A stretch of 64,000 bases of DNA from Pseudoduganella lutea (GCF_004209755.1 NZ_CP035913.1:7192001-7256000); one strand, 5' to 3'. Positions 7,689 to 16,997 are shown, counted from the first letter of the stretch. Numbers and translations are program-made. The notes: generated by a model not told the origin, from the sequence alone.

Positions 7689-10133
7689 TCAATCCTTCGA
7701 TCGGCTGGCCGCGTCGATCCGCAGACGTTGCACCGGCAAGCCCTCGCCGGCAAACGCCACGTCGATCGGTCCGGCCGTCACGCCCGCCCGCACGACGGCA
7801 ACGAGGCGCCCATGGAACGTGCTCCGCTCGCCGGACTGCAGGCTCGAAGCGTCCATCGGATTGCCGTTGCCGGCCCCCGCCAGCGCACCGGCACCGTTGA
7901 CGGTGACCTGGAACTTGCGATCCCCATCGCGCGCGTACACGGGCACGCCGTCCGCGTCGACCAGCTCCGCCGTCACGTAGACAAGATCCTCGCCATTGGC
8001 CCGCACCTGGCGGCGATCGGCCGACAGCTTCACGGCGGCCGGCGCGCCAGCGGTGCGCAGCTCCCACTGCCCTGCCGCCTTGCCGTCGCGGTAGCCCACG
8101 GCCACCAGCCGGCCCGGCGCGTACTGGACGCGGTAGTCGGCCTTGTACTCGGTCTGGCGCCCGACAGCCTTTCGCCCCAGGCTGCGCCCGTTCAGGAACA
8201 GCTCCACTTCCGGGTGCTCCGAATACACGACCACCTTCAACGGCTTGCCTTCCTGTCCCTTCCATGTCCAGCTCTGGTGCAGGTCGTGCAGCGACCAGTC
8301 CAGTTCTGGCTTGTCCTTGAAATACTCGCGGTCCGGCAGGTCTTCCGTGCCGGCCGGCTGCTCGACGAACGCGGCCACCGGATCGATGCCGGATTTCCAG
8401 ATCACCTGCCGGTAGTAGGCGGCCGGGCGCTTGCGGCCGGTCGCATCGATTTCGCCGCAGTAGGCCAGGTGCCACGGATACTTGCCGAGTTCCTTCCAGT
8501 CCTTCGAATACCCCATCCAGCCGATGCCCGTCTCGCCGATGTAGTCGACCGACGTCCACACGAAGTCGCCGATCACCCAGGGCATCGTGCCCACAGGGTC
8601 CCAATAGCGGAACGCATCCTTCGACGTCGATTCCGACGTGTACATCACGCGCGCCGGATGCGTGGCATGGTCGCTGCCGAACAGGTGCACGCGGTAGTTG
8701 TAGCCCGCCACGTCCATCCCGGCGAAGATCGGCGCGTTGTCCGGGCTGTCCACATTGACGCCCTGCGTGACCGGCCGCGTGGAATCGAGCTGGCGGATGC
8801 GGGCCGCCAGCTCGCGTGTCGTCTTCACGCCTTCGGGGCTGGCCTGCTCCGGAATCTCGTTCCCCACGCTCCAGAAGATCACGCTCGGGTGGTTGCGCCC
8901 GGCGGTCACCATGCTGTCGATGTCGCGCCGCCAGTTCTCCTCGAAGAAGCGCGCGTAGTCGGCATCGCGCTTCGATTTGCGCCACATGTCGAAGGCCTCG
9001 TCGATGACGAGCATGCCCAGTTCGTCGGCCGCTTCCAGCGTGGCCTGGCTGGCCGGGTTGTGCGCGCTGCGAACGGCGTTGTAGCCGGCATCCTTCATCA
9101 GCGCGACCTTGCGCCTGTCCGCATCCGGCGCGCCGGCCGCACCCAGCATGTAGTTGTCGTGATGGATGTTGCCGCCCTTGAGCACATACTGCCTGCCGTT
9201 GATGCGCAAGCCCCGTTCCGCGTCGACCGTGACCGTGCGGATGCCGAAGCGGGTGCGGCGCGTATCGCGCAGCACGCCATTGACGCGCACCTCCTGCACC
9301 AGCGTGTACAGGTCCGGCGTATCGGGCGACCACAATTTCGGGTTCGCCACCATGAAGCGCTGCGCCACGTCGGCCTTGCCGCGCGCGGGCACCGCCAGCG
9401 CGCGGCGTTCCTGCGCCACCGTGCCGCCGTCGCCCGCCACCAGCTTCGATACCAGCTCGACCTTCACGGGCGCCGCGGCGCCATTGACAACGGTCGCCCG
9501 CACATCCACTTCGCCCTTCTCCGCCGATGCGGTGCGCGTGCTGGCGAACACGCTGTCCGGCGCCACGTGCACCGGATCGAGCAGGTCGAGGGTGGCGGGC
9601 CGGATCAGGCCCGATCCCGCATACCAGCGCGACGACGGGTCGACATGGTTCACACGCACCGTGATGACGTTGTCGCCCGCCTTGGCCTTGCCCGTCAGGT
9701 CCAGCGTGAATGCCGTGTAGCCGTAGCGGTGCCTGCCCACGTGCGCGCCGTTGAACCAGATGTCGGCATCCATGTACACGGCTTCGAAGTTCAGGCGCAG
9801 CACGCGCCCCGCGTCAGCGGCATCCAGCGCGATGTGCCTGCGGTACCAGCCCTGCCCGCCCGGCAGGTAGCCCGAATCCTGGCCGCCCACCGCTTTCGCG
9901 TCGAACGGTGGCGTGCCATCGGGCTTGTCCATGATGGAGAAATCGTGCGGCACCGCGACCTTGCGCCACCCGGCATCGTCGAAGGCCGCCTGCTCCGCGC
10001 CCGGCGCCGCGCCTTTCTGGAACAGCCAGCCTTGCGACAGGCTGCGTTGTTCGGCGGTGGCATGGCAGGAAAGCAGCGCCAGCGAGATGGCAATGGAAAG
10101 GGGCAGGTGTCGCGCGGTCGGGAGGAGAGGCAT
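7689..10133 (-). CDS. Glycoside hydrolase family 2 beta-galactosidase-like enzyme, secreted
   Basis: About 814 residues from the ATG at 10133, which is preceded by a GAG-type binding site and opens a Sec signal peptide (residues 1-27). Domains in order: jelly-roll sugar-binding domain (G-W-L-F-Q-K-G to about 190), Ig-like domain, TIM barrel from N-G-R-Q-Y-V-L-K-G-G-N with H-H-D-N and R-S-A-H-N-P, then C-terminal beta domains including a DUF4982-like region (V-E-L-F-L-N-G-R-S-L-G) and a Big-type domain near the end. The acid/base is E426 in S-V-G-N-E and the nucleophile is the E of Y-T-S-E-S-T-S. It is divergent from the TonB receptor at 10363 and 223 bases from the PL26 gene, so it probably belongs to the same locus under its own promoter. 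Confidence 0.9.
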   Translation of the reverse strand: MPLLPTARHLPLSIAISLALLSCHATAEQRSLSQGWLFQKGAAPGAEQAAFDDAGWRKVAVPHDFSIMDKPDGTPPFDAKAVGGQDSGYLPGGQGWYRRHIALDAADAGRVLRLNFEAVYMDADIWFNGAHVGRHRYGYTAFTLDLTGKAKAGDNVITVRVNHVDPSSRWYAGSGLIRPATLDLLDPVHVAPDSVFASTRTASAEKGEVDVRATVVNGAAAPVKVELVSKLVAGDGGTVAQERRALAVPARGKADVAQRFMVANPKLWSPDTPDLYTLVQEVRVNGVLRDTRRTRFGIRTVTVDAERGLRINGRQYVLKGGNIHHDNYMLGAAGAPDADRRKVALMKDAGYNAVRSAHNPASQATLEAADELGMLVIDEAFDMWRKSKRDADYARFFEENWRRDIDSMVTAGRNHPSVIFWSVGNEIPEQASPEGVKTTRELAARIRQLDSTRPVTQGVNVDSPDNAPIFAGMDVAGYNYRVHLFGSDHATHPARVMYTSESTSKDAFRYWDPVGTMPWVIGDFVWTSVDYIGETGIGWMGYSKDWKELGKYPWHLAYCGEIDATGRKRPAAYYRQVIWKSGIDPVAAFVEQPAGTEDLPDREYFKDKPELDWSLHDLHQSWTWKGQEGKPLKVVVYSEHPEVELFLNGRSLGRKAVGRQTEYKADYRVQYAPGRLVAVGYRDGKAAGQWELRTAGAPAAVKLSADRRQVRANGEDLVYVTAELVDADGVPVYARDGDRKFQVTVNGAGALAGAGNGNPMDASSLQSGERSTFHGRLVAVVRAGVTAGPIDVAFAGEGLPVQRLRIDAASRSKD

Positions 10134-10193
10134 TCGGATGGTCTCGGAAATGATAAAAAATATTTTAATCGTAACAGCCGGACAACATGCGCA

Positions 10194-10222
10194 GGTATTC
10201 CATTTTGCAAACAAGGAATACC
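10194..10222. promoter_or_regulatory. Inverted repeat in divergent GH2/TonB receptor promoter region
   Basis: GGTATTCC (10194-10201) and GGAATACC (10215-10222) form a perfect 8-bp inverted repeat around an AT-rich spacer. It sits midway between the divergent starts at 10133 and 10363, a good place for an operator serving both genes. There is no T-run, so it is not a terminator. Confidence 0.4.
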
Positions 10223-10362
10223 GAGTTGGCATAGCGTCGCATTTCCCGCCGCGCATTTTTCAACTCGGTGATTATTTGCCGTTCTGTTAAGCCGCAGCCC
10301 TCCTCGCCTTCATAAGATGCCGGGACTCGCACCTAGAAGCGACATCGACCACAAGGAGAGGC

Positions 10363-13347
10363 ATGAAAACATCGACAGACAAGCGCCGCGAGATCCGGCT
10401 GACCGCACTGGCACTGGCCGCCGCCGCGCTGGCATCGTCCGCCGCCGCACAGCAGGCGCCCGCCACCACCCCGGCCAATGAAGCGCCGACCGTGGTCACC
10501 GTGACCGGCTTCCGCGCCAGCCTGGACAGCGCGCTGAACGCCAAGAAGAATTCCGACGGCATCCTGGACGTCATCAAGGCCGAGGACATCGCCAAGTTCC
10601 CCGACGCGAACCTGGCCGAATCGCTGCAGCGCGTGCCTGGCGTGTCACTGGCCCGCGGCGAAGGCGGCGAAGGCCGCCAGATCACCGTACGCGGCCTGAA
10701 CGCCGGTTTTACGCGCGTGCGCATCAACGGCATCGAAGGCATGTCGATGACCGGTGCCTCGGACATCAACGGCAATTCCAACCGCGGCCGCGGCTTCGAC
10801 TTTTCCGTGTTCGCCTCGGAACTGTTCAACAGCCTCGAAGTGCGCAAGACGTCGGAAGCCGCCGTCGAGGAAGGGTCGCTGGGCGCCACCGTCGACCTGC
10901 GCACGGGCCGCCCGTTCGACTTCAAGGGCCGCACCATCAGCTTCGGCGTGCAGGAATCGTGGAACTCGGTCTCGCGCAAGACGCAGCCGCGCTTCACCGG
11001 CCTGCTGTCCGACCGCTGGGATACCCGCTTCGGCAAGTTCGGCGCGCTGGTCTCGGCGGCCCACTCGAAGCGCCGCGCGGTCGAGGAAGGCTACGAGGCG
11101 GTGGACCTGTACCCGGCCAGCTTCGACGGCGGCTTCTGTTCGCCGGCAGGCAGCGCGCCGCAAGTGCCGGGCAACGACGCCGTGAAGGGCGTCGACGCCG
11201 CCAACTGCGGCTTCGGCGTGCCGCGCACGAGCAACCCAGCCGAATACGCCGAGGTGATGGCAAAGACCGACAATTTCGGCGGCACGGTCGCCAGCCCCCT
11301 CGCCGGCTCCGGCGCCTTCGCGCCCCGCATCCCCCGCTACCGCCGCTCGCAGACGGACTATGAGCGCACCGGCATCACCAGTTCGTTCCAGTGGCGCCCG
11401 GCGCCGGGCACGGACATCAACCTGGACCTGATGTACGGCGCGTTCAAGAATACCCGCTACGACAACTACATCGGCGCCATCTCGTTCGGCCGCAGCCTGG
11501 CGGCGGCCAACGGCAAGCCGCAGACGTCGATCCTGGAAGCCGAGTTCGACGACAAGGGCAGCTGGACGTACGGTCGCTTCAACGGCGTGGACGTGCGCAC
11601 CGAAGGCCTGATGGATGTGTATGAAACGAAGTTCCGCCAGAACGTGCTGTCGGCCAGCCACCGCATCACCGATACGCTGAAGGTCGATTTCCTGCACGGT
11701 ATGTCGAACACGAACCTGGACAACCCGATGCGCGCGACCGTCATGTTCGACGCACCGAACGTCAACGGCTTCTCGTTCGACTTCCGCAACAACCGCAACG
11801 TGCCCACGCTGAACTACGGCATCGACGTGGCCGATCCGAACAGCTTCACGTTTGCCCGCACGGAGCCGAACGGCACGTGGCACGGCCAGTTCTTCGGCCG
11901 CTACCTGCAGTCCGACAACAAGCTCAAGACCACCGCCGTGAACCTGGCGTGGGAAGCCAGCGACCGGCTCACCTTGCGCACCGGCCTGTCCGCCCGCAAG
12001 AACGCCTACGGCCTGTACGAAGTGGGCAACGGTTCCGATGGCGGCCTGGCCCTGCCGGCCGGCGTGGGCATGAACGATATCTCGCGCCAGATCGGCGGCT
12101 TCGGCCGCGGCCTGGGCGGCGCGGGCGTGCCCACGTCGTGGGCGGCCGTGGACCTGGACAAGCTGCTGGCCGTGCACAACATCGAATGCCACTGCGCCGA
12201 GGTGCCGGGCTCGCTGTTCAACACGGCCACGCCGGGCGTGACGCGCATCACGGAGGACATCGATGCCGCCTACGGCATGCTGGACTTCAACTATGACTTC
12301 TGGGGCATCGGCTGGCGCGGCAACGCGGGCGTGCGCGGGGTCGACACGAAGTCCACGTCGATGACGCTGCAGACGATTGGCGGCCAGCTGCAGCCGATCA
12401 CCGTGGTCAAGAAATACCGCGACTGGCTGCCGGCGCTGAACCTGACGGCGCAATTGCCGAAGGACGTGTTCCTGCGCTTCTCGGCCGGCAAGACGCTGGC
12501 GCGCCCGGAATACGGCGACCTGCGCCCGACGGCCAGCGTGAACCACCAGTTCCAGACTGTTTCGGTCGGCAATGCGCAGCTGGACCCGATCCGCGCCCGC
12601 ACGTATGACCTGCAGGCCGAGTGGTACTACGACAGGAACGCGATGATCTCGCTGGGCTTCTTCCGCAAGGAAATCAAGTCGTTCATCCAGAACGTACAGC
12701 AGCGCGAAGTGTATTCCGCACTGGGGCTGCCGAACGAACTGCTGACCGAGGGCGGCTGCTCGATCACCGGCGGCCTGCCGGCCTGCATCGTCCAGCCGGA
12801 CAGCACGGTGGTGGTGAACCGCAAGTTCAACACGCCGGGCGGCCCGCTGAACGGCCTGGAATTCAATTTGCAGGCGCCGTTCAACTTCCTGCCCGGCATC
12901 GGCAAGAATTTCGGCCTGCTGGCCAACTACACGCGCGTGAAGTCGAAGATCAACTACATCGTGCGGCCGGATAACCTGACGACGGCACCCAATGAGTTCA
13001 TCGGCGACACCGCCGACTTTATCGGCCTGTCGCCACGGGCGCACAACATCACGCTGTACTACGACGATCCGAAGTTCAGCGCCCGCGTGTCGGCCGCCCA
13101 CCGCTCCAGCTATATCCAGGCGGTGCTGGGCGACATCAACGGCCACGATTACACGCGCGTCAACGGCATGACGAATATCGACTTTTCCCTGTCGTACAAC
13201 GTGACGCCGAGCCTGCGCCTGTCCATCGAAGGCCAGAACCTGACGGACGAGGCGCTGCGCTATGGCCGCGACTCGGTGCGCAACGATACGCTGCTGTACG
13301 TGCACTCGGGCCGCTCGTTCGTGCTGGGGGCGAACTACAAGTTCTGA
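10363..13347 (+). CDS. TonB-dependent receptor, carbohydrate type
   Basis: A 994-residue outer-membrane receptor. Signal peptide at about 1-29, then a short linker with P-T-V-V-T-V-T-G (TonB-box region), then the plug domain (I-L-D-V-I-K-A-E-D-I-A-K-F-P-D-A-N-L-A-E-S-L-Q-R-V-P-G-V and I-T-V-R-G-L), and a long 22-strand barrel ending in N-Y-K-F with the C-terminal phenylalanine typical of outer-membrane proteins. The F-P-D-x-N-L-A-E-S-L-Q-R signature belongs to the Xanthomonas/Caulobacter-type subfamily linked to plant glycans. AAGGAG lies just before the ATG. Given the divergent GH2 gene and the PL26/GH2 operon, it likely imports oligosaccharides of the same polymer. Confidence 0.95.
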   Translation: MKTSTDKRREIRLTALALAAAALASSAAAQQAPATTPANEAPTVVTVTGFRASLDSALNAKKNSDGILDVIKAEDIAKFPDANLAESLQRVPGVSLARGEGGEGRQITVRGLNAGFTRVRINGIEGMSMTGASDINGNSNRGRGFDFSVFASELFNSLEVRKTSEAAVEEGSLGATVDLRTGRPFDFKGRTISFGVQESWNSVSRKTQPRFTGLLSDRWDTRFGKFGALVSAAHSKRRAVEEGYEAVDLYPASFDGGFCSPAGSAPQVPGNDAVKGVDAANCGFGVPRTSNPAEYAEVMAKTDNFGGTVASPLAGSGAFAPRIPRYRRSQTDYERTGITSSFQWRPAPGTDINLDLMYGAFKNTRYDNYIGAISFGRSLAAANGKPQTSILEAEFDDKGSWTYGRFNGVDVRTEGLMDVYETKFRQNVLSASHRITDTLKVDFLHGMSNTNLDNPMRATVMFDAPNVNGFSFDFRNNRNVPTLNYGIDVADPNSFTFARTEPNGTWHGQFFGRYLQSDNKLKTTAVNLAWEASDRLTLRTGLSARKNAYGLYEVGNGSDGGLALPAGVGMNDISRQIGGFGRGLGGAGVPTSWAAVDLDKLLAVHNIECHCAEVPGSLFNTATPGVTRITEDIDAAYGMLDFNYDFWGIGWRGNAGVRGVDTKSTSMTLQTIGGQLQPITVVKKYRDWLPALNLTAQLPKDVFLRFSAGKTLARPEYGDLRPTASVNHQFQTVSVGNAQLDPIRARTYDLQAEWYYDRNAMISLGFFRKEIKSFIQNVQQREVYSALGLPNELLTEGGCSITGGLPACIVQPDSTVVVNRKFNTPGGPLNGLEFNLQAPFNFLPGIGKNFGLLANYTRVKSKINYIVRPDNLTTAPNEFIGDTADFIGLSPRAHNITLYYDDPKFSARVSAAHRSSYIQAVLGDINGHDYTRVNGMTNIDFSLSYNVTPSLRLSIEGQNLTDEALRYGRDSVRNDTLLYVHSGRSFVLGANYKF

Positions 13348-13365
13348 CCGTCGCGATTCGTATCC

Positions 13366-13389
13366 TCGCGGCCGGGTGGCCGGCCGCGA
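13366..13389 (+). terminator. Stem-loop after the TonB receptor (no T-run)
   Basis: A perfect 10-bp stem with a GTGG loop, TCGCGGCCGG paired with CCGGCCGCGA, begins 18 bases after the receptor stop. No T-run follows, so it may be a processing or transcript-end hairpin and not a classical intrinsic terminator. Confidence 0.45.
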
Positions 13390-13629
13390 TCAGCCTCATC
13401 ATCCTGCCTCCCCCGGCGGTGGGCAAGCGGCCTCGATGCGGGCAGCCTTTCCCGCAACCAGGTTCATCTCCCGTCATTCTGCCGCAGATCACGGCGTCCG
13501 GATCGCGGCCCCGTCCGCGCCCGCAAAATAAATAAAAACCGCAACACCACGACCGCGCCCTGTCGGCAGGGGGATACTGATCGCTGACCGGCAGTGTATC
13601 GCCTGCGAACGCTGCGCGAGGAGATCGGC

Positions 13630-14790
13630 ATGGATAACCTGTCCACTACGCCTGCAAAGCCCGACAACAAGGAAAAGATCGATGCGGCCGTCATCGCACG
13701 GGAACGCCGCTTGGTGCCGCGTGTGTTGCTGGCCACGCTCGCCGTCGGCGTGGCCGTCGTGTGCGGGGGTGCGCTTTCCTCCCCCGGCTATCTTGCAGCT
13801 TCCGCACTGATCTGGGGCCTCGGGTTTTGCGTGGGCGGTGTATTGCTCGGGTTCGTCTTTGGTATCCCTCGGCCGCTGCCGGCCGGCGCGGTGCTCGCAA
13901 CCGAAGTCGACAAGAAGGCGGAGCGCGATTCGGCCGACCGGACCAGGAACGGCGATGCGCCGATGCCGAGCGAAATCAATTCGAACCTGGTCGAGGTCTC
14001 CGACTGGCTCACCAAGATCATTATCGGCGTGGGGCTGATCGAGTTGAAGCACTTGCCGGAAGCCGCGCGGGAAGTCGCCGAGTACATCGCGCCAAGCATG
14101 AGCAACGACGTGGCCCACGCAACACCCGTTGCCGGCGGCATCATGCTGTTTTTCACGATCTATGGTTTCCTGGCCGGCTACCTGATGACGCGGATCTATC
14201 TGGCGGTGATCATCAAATGGGCCGACAACAAGGTGAAGTCGCAAAACATTTCAGTCCAGCTCGACAGCGGCCAGGAAATCGAACTGGGCGCCCTGAGCCG
14301 TCTGCAGCAGCGCACGCTCGACGATGTGCAGCAAACGCTTGCCGGCATCGTGTCCACGGCGCCGGGAGGCGTGTCGGAAGAAGCGGCGAACGCGTCGCGG
14401 GAGCACAATATCCTGCACCCGAAACGTGTGCTCTGGGTGGATGACCGTCCGGAAAACAATACGCTGCAAGTGGAACAACTGAACCGCTCGGGTATCGCCA
14501 TCACGCTGGCGCTGTCGACCGACGAGGCCCTGCAGCAACTGGATCACGAGACATTCAACGCCGTCATCACCGACATGCACCGCTATGAGAACGGCAAGAA
14601 CGTGGACGACGCCGGCGTGCAACTGATCCGTGCCGCCAGGGAGAAATTTCCCGACCTGGCCATCCTGGTCTACTGCAGCGGGCGCGCCGCGGAGCAGCAT
14701 GGCGGCGCCGCACGCGCGGCCGGGGCGCGTTTCGTCACGGCCTCCGCCACGCGGCTCATTGCCGTGCTCAAGAATGTGCTGGGAACGTAG
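13630..14790 (+). CDS. Membrane protein with C-terminal receiver-like (pseudo-receiver) domain
   Basis: 386 residues from the ATG at 13630, which has GAGGAGA upstream; the GTG at 13594 is less likely. Hydrophobic segments lie at about 31-49 and 55-79 (the second ends in G-F-V-F-G-I-P-R) and at about 167-195, with a semi-hydrophobic W-L-T-K-I-I-I-G-V-G-L-I-E-L around 127-140. The last 120 residues look like a response-regulator receiver: V-L-W-V-D-D-R-P (D271/D272) and the phosphoacceptor-like D315 in V-I-T-D-M-H-R. The usual lysine near the end is absent (V-T-A-S), so phosphotransfer may be lost. No histidine kinase lies nearby. I recall similar membrane modules fused to varied effector domains; a role in signalling or defence is a guess. 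Confidence 0.7.
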   Translation: MDNLSTTPAKPDNKEKIDAAVIARERRLVPRVLLATLAVGVAVVCGGALSSPGYLAASALIWGLGFCVGGVLLGFVFGIPRPLPAGAVLATEVDKKAERDSADRTRNGDAPMPSEINSNLVEVSDWLTKIIIGVGLIELKHLPEAAREVAEYIAPSMSNDVAHATPVAGGIMLFFTIYGFLAGYLMTRIYLAVIIKWADNKVKSQNISVQLDSGQEIELGALSRLQQRTLDDVQQTLAGIVSTAPGGVSEEAANASREHNILHPKRVLWVDDRPENNTLQVEQLNRSGIAITLALSTDEALQQLDHETFNAVITDMHRYENGKNVDDAGVQLIRAAREKFPDLAILVYCSGRAAEQHGGAARAAGARFVTASATRLIAVLKNVLGT

Positions 14791-14826
14791 CCATGCTGCA
14801 TTCCCAGGCGCGCGCTGCCGCGATGA

Positions 14827-15345
14827 TCACTCGCACCGCAGCAGCGGAAACGGATTGATCGCGCCGTCGATGTCATACACGCCGTAATGCAGGTGGGGCG
14901 GCGTGACTTTCGCGTTGCCGGAGTTGCCGACATAGCCCAGCACCCGGCCAGCGCCGATTCGCATGCCCGTCTCCACATCCGAGTAACCGTCGAGGTGCGC
15001 ATAGTAATGGCGCTGCCCTCCCGGCCCGAGCACCCACACCACCAGGCCGCCGAGGCGATTGGTGCCGACCTGCGTGACGATGCCCTCGGTGGTTGACAGC
15101 ACGGGCGTGCCACGCCTGGCGAAGATATCGATGCCTTCGTGCCGGCGGCCGTCGCCGCGTGCGCTATTCCACGTGTCGCGCAACGCACGCACAGGCACGC
15201 CCTCCACGGGCACCGGCAGCGCCTGTGGCCTGGGCATCGCCATGAGGCGCATCGGGTACAGCGCCCGCTCGATGGCCGGCTCCAGGAAGTGATACCCCGC
15301 CATGAGGAGCACGGCAACGACAAGGATTTTTACAACGGTCCGCAT
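14827..15345 (-). CDS. M23 family metallopeptidase (LytM-like)
   Basis: 172 residues with one N-terminal hydrophobic segment (about 5-22) acting as signal or membrane anchor. The zinc-binding motifs of LytM/M23 peptidases are present: H-E-G-I-D-I-F (H-x-x-x-D) and H-L-H-Y-G, plus the H in Y-Y-A-H-L. Such enzymes cut cross-links in peptidoglycan in the periplasm. It is convergent with the receiver-like gene (36-base gap) and divergent from the pilin-like gene. The minimal size, one domain without LysM or coiled coil, suggests a simple wall hydrolase. Confidence 0.85.
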   Translation of the reverse strand: MRTVVKILVVAVLLMAGYHFLEPAIERALYPMRLMAMPRPQALPVPVEGVPVRALRDTWNSARGDGRRHEGIDIFARRGTPVLSTTEGIVTQVGTNRLGGLVVWVLGPGGQRHYYAHLDGYSDVETGMRIGAGRVLGYVGNSGNAKVTPPHLHYGVYDIDGAINPFPLLRCE

Positions 15346-15523
15346 GGTTGTTCCGTCAGGTCAGGATATCGGACAGATGGGGACACGCCCGTGCATTCCC
15401 AGCCTCGATGCAACGGCCGAAAAATCTGGCGCACATCGCATCTCCGGTAAGATTTACCGACCAGTATCGGTTGAATTCTCGCACGGCAACTTCGCGTTCC
15501 TGTCCTTGAATGGGGAGATCAAC

Positions 15524-16615
15524 ATGGACATATCGCCGTCTCATGCGTCGGTGCGCCCGGGTGGATTCACCTTGCTCGAGCTGATTGTCGTCATCGTCAT
15601 CCTGGGCGTCGTGGCCGCCGCGGCATTGCCCAAGTTCGCTGCTGTCACCAGCGATGCCCGCAAGGCGGCCCTCGGCGCAGCGCGCGGCTCGCTTGAAGCG
15701 GTCAAGACCATGTACCACGGGCAGGCGCTGCTGGGCAGTACCGCCGTGCCCCATGTCGACGCGCAGCGCGCCAGCGTGGTCATGGTCAACGGGTATCCGG
15801 CCGCCGCCGCCAGCACCGCCGCCGCGGCCGGCCTGACCACCGCCGAGTGGGCCATCTCGGTCAATGGCCGGGATCTGGTCGTCTCGCCGAAACGCGCCCC
15901 GGACGCGGCGACCTGCAAGGTGATCTATTCCGAGGCCATCGCCGACGGCGCCGCCATCACCCCGGCGAAACTCGTGACGGTGGATACCGGTTGCGGACCA
16001 GCGCCAGGCAGCGGCTTGCACGCCCATCCCGGTCGCCGCCACGATCCCTCGCGTGCATCAGGCATCCCCGCGCTCACCGCCGCCGGCCATGCCCGGCCAC
16101 TCCATCTCCAGCTCCATGCCGATCGACTTCGCCAGCCCGTCCAGGTCGGGGAACAAGGTGGCGTTGGTGATGTTCATGCGGTACAGCGCCTTCATTGCCT
16201 CCTCGCGCATGCCGATCGGCAGCACGATCTTCTTGAGCAGCGTGCCGCTACCGGCGTAATGACGCAGGATTTCGTCGAGTGGCTTGTCGAGCATGCCCGG
16301 CACCACCAGCGTGCCGGATTGGGCCACGAGGCGGCGGTCCATCTCGGTCGGTTCGCCGGTCCAGATGATCGCGTTCGTGTTCGGCAGGAACAGCCGGGCG
16401 AAATTTCCGGACAGGCGCGGATCGATCGCATTGCGGTCCATCGCCGGCTGGCCGCGCGGGGCGGCGCTCCACAGCCGCGGGGTGTCCAGCGCATAGACCG
16501 CGGCATCCCGCGTGGCGCGCTCCAGCGCAAAGAAGGCCGCCACGAAGGGCGACTTGGTGAAGTCCAGCAGCCGTGTCGGCGCGCCGTGGTGCTGCATCAG
16601 CGCCAGGCAGCGTAG
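15524..16615 (+). CDS. Type IV pilin/MshA-like protein with abnormal read-through 3' end
   Basis: Starts at the ATG at 15524, preceded by GGGGAGATCAAC. A leader of 13 residues ends in glycine before F-T-L-L-E-L-I-V-V-I-V-I-L-G-V-V, the prepilin peptidase site and N-terminal helix of type IV/MSHA pilins. The pilin-like body runs to about base 15995 (a C-K-V-I-Y cysteine and V-T-V-D-T-G-C), where related pilins usually stop with a disulfide-bonded Cys. Here no stop follows. The frame stays open to 16615, and the last ~520 bases are basic, low-complexity sequence antisense to the FRG gene, surely not native pilin. The real 3' end is lost through deletion or base error. The true product is probably ~160 residues. 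Confidence 0.6.
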   Translation: MDISPSHASVRPGGFTLLELIVVIVILGVVAAAALPKFAAVTSDARKAALGAARGSLEAVKTMYHGQALLGSTAVPHVDAQRASVVMVNGYPAAAASTAAAAGLTTAEWAISVNGRDLVVSPKRAPDAATCKVIYSEAIADGAAITPAKLVTVDTGCGPAPGSGLHAHPGRRHDPSRASGIPALTAAGHARPLHLQLHADRLRQPVQVGEQGGVGDVHAVQRLHCLLAHADRQHDLLEQRAATGVMTQDFVEWLVEHARHHQRAGLGHEAAVHLGRFAGPDDRVRVRQEQPGEISGQARIDRIAVHRRLAARGGAPQPRGVQRIDRGIPRGALQRKEGRHEGRLGEVQQPCRRAVVLHQRQAA

Positions 16616-16855
16616 CGCATTGTCCAGCACCCCCGGCTTGTCGAGGTAATTATGGGCCTTGCGGCGGAAGATGCGGATCGCCCGTTCCTCGCGCAGCCGC
16701 CAACTGGCCTGGTCCGGCACGTAGGCTTCCAGGTAGCGCGACAGCGACGTCAGCAGCGGCCAGCCGGCATCCTGCTGGCCACGGAATGCCCAGCCATCCA
16801 GCGCCGAGGACAGGGCGACGAATTCGTTCCAGGTGGGGACGTGGATTGTTTCCAT
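16058..16855 (-). CDS. FRG domain-containing protein
   Basis: 265 residues. The FRG signature is clear: W-A-F-R-G-Q-Q-D-A-G-W-P-L near residue 23, and L-M-Q-H-H-G-A-P-T-R-L-L-D-F-T near residue 95, followed by S-P-F-V-A-A-F-F-A-L. The biochemical role of FRG domains is poorly known; they occur in phage, plasmid and defence-type genes. The ATG at 16855 was chosen over the GTG two codons upstream. The 3' end overlaps the abnormal pilin frame on the other strand by 558 bases, and this gene is the real one in that overlap because its domain motifs run through it. Confidence 0.8.
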   Translation of the reverse strand: METIHVPTWNEFVALSSALDGWAFRGQQDAGWPLLTSLSRYLEAYVPDQASWRLREERAIRIFRRKAHNYLDKPGVLDNALRCLALMQHHGAPTRLLDFTKSPFVAAFFALERATRDAAVYALDTPRLWSAAPRGQPAMDRNAIDPRLSGNFARLFLPNTNAIIWTGEPTEMDRRLVAQSGTLVVPGMLDKPLDEILRHYAGSGTLLKKIVLPIGMREEAMKALYRMNITNATLFPDLDGLAKSIGMELEMEWPGMAGGGERGDA

Positions 16856-16997
16856 AAGCACTTTGTCAGTGGCGGTGCAGCGAGTTTACCGCAGCGGCGC
16901 GTTGCGCCGTCTCGCGCAGGCAACGGATCCGGTACCGCGATGAATCGAAAACCAATAAAAAAGCAATCTTAACCAGCAATCAATAAGTTGCCGAAGT

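Noticed and set aside
7665..10271. An 868-codon frame on the plus strand
   Set aside because: Antisense shadow of the GH2 beta-galactosidase-type gene, whose catalytic motifs are on the other strand.
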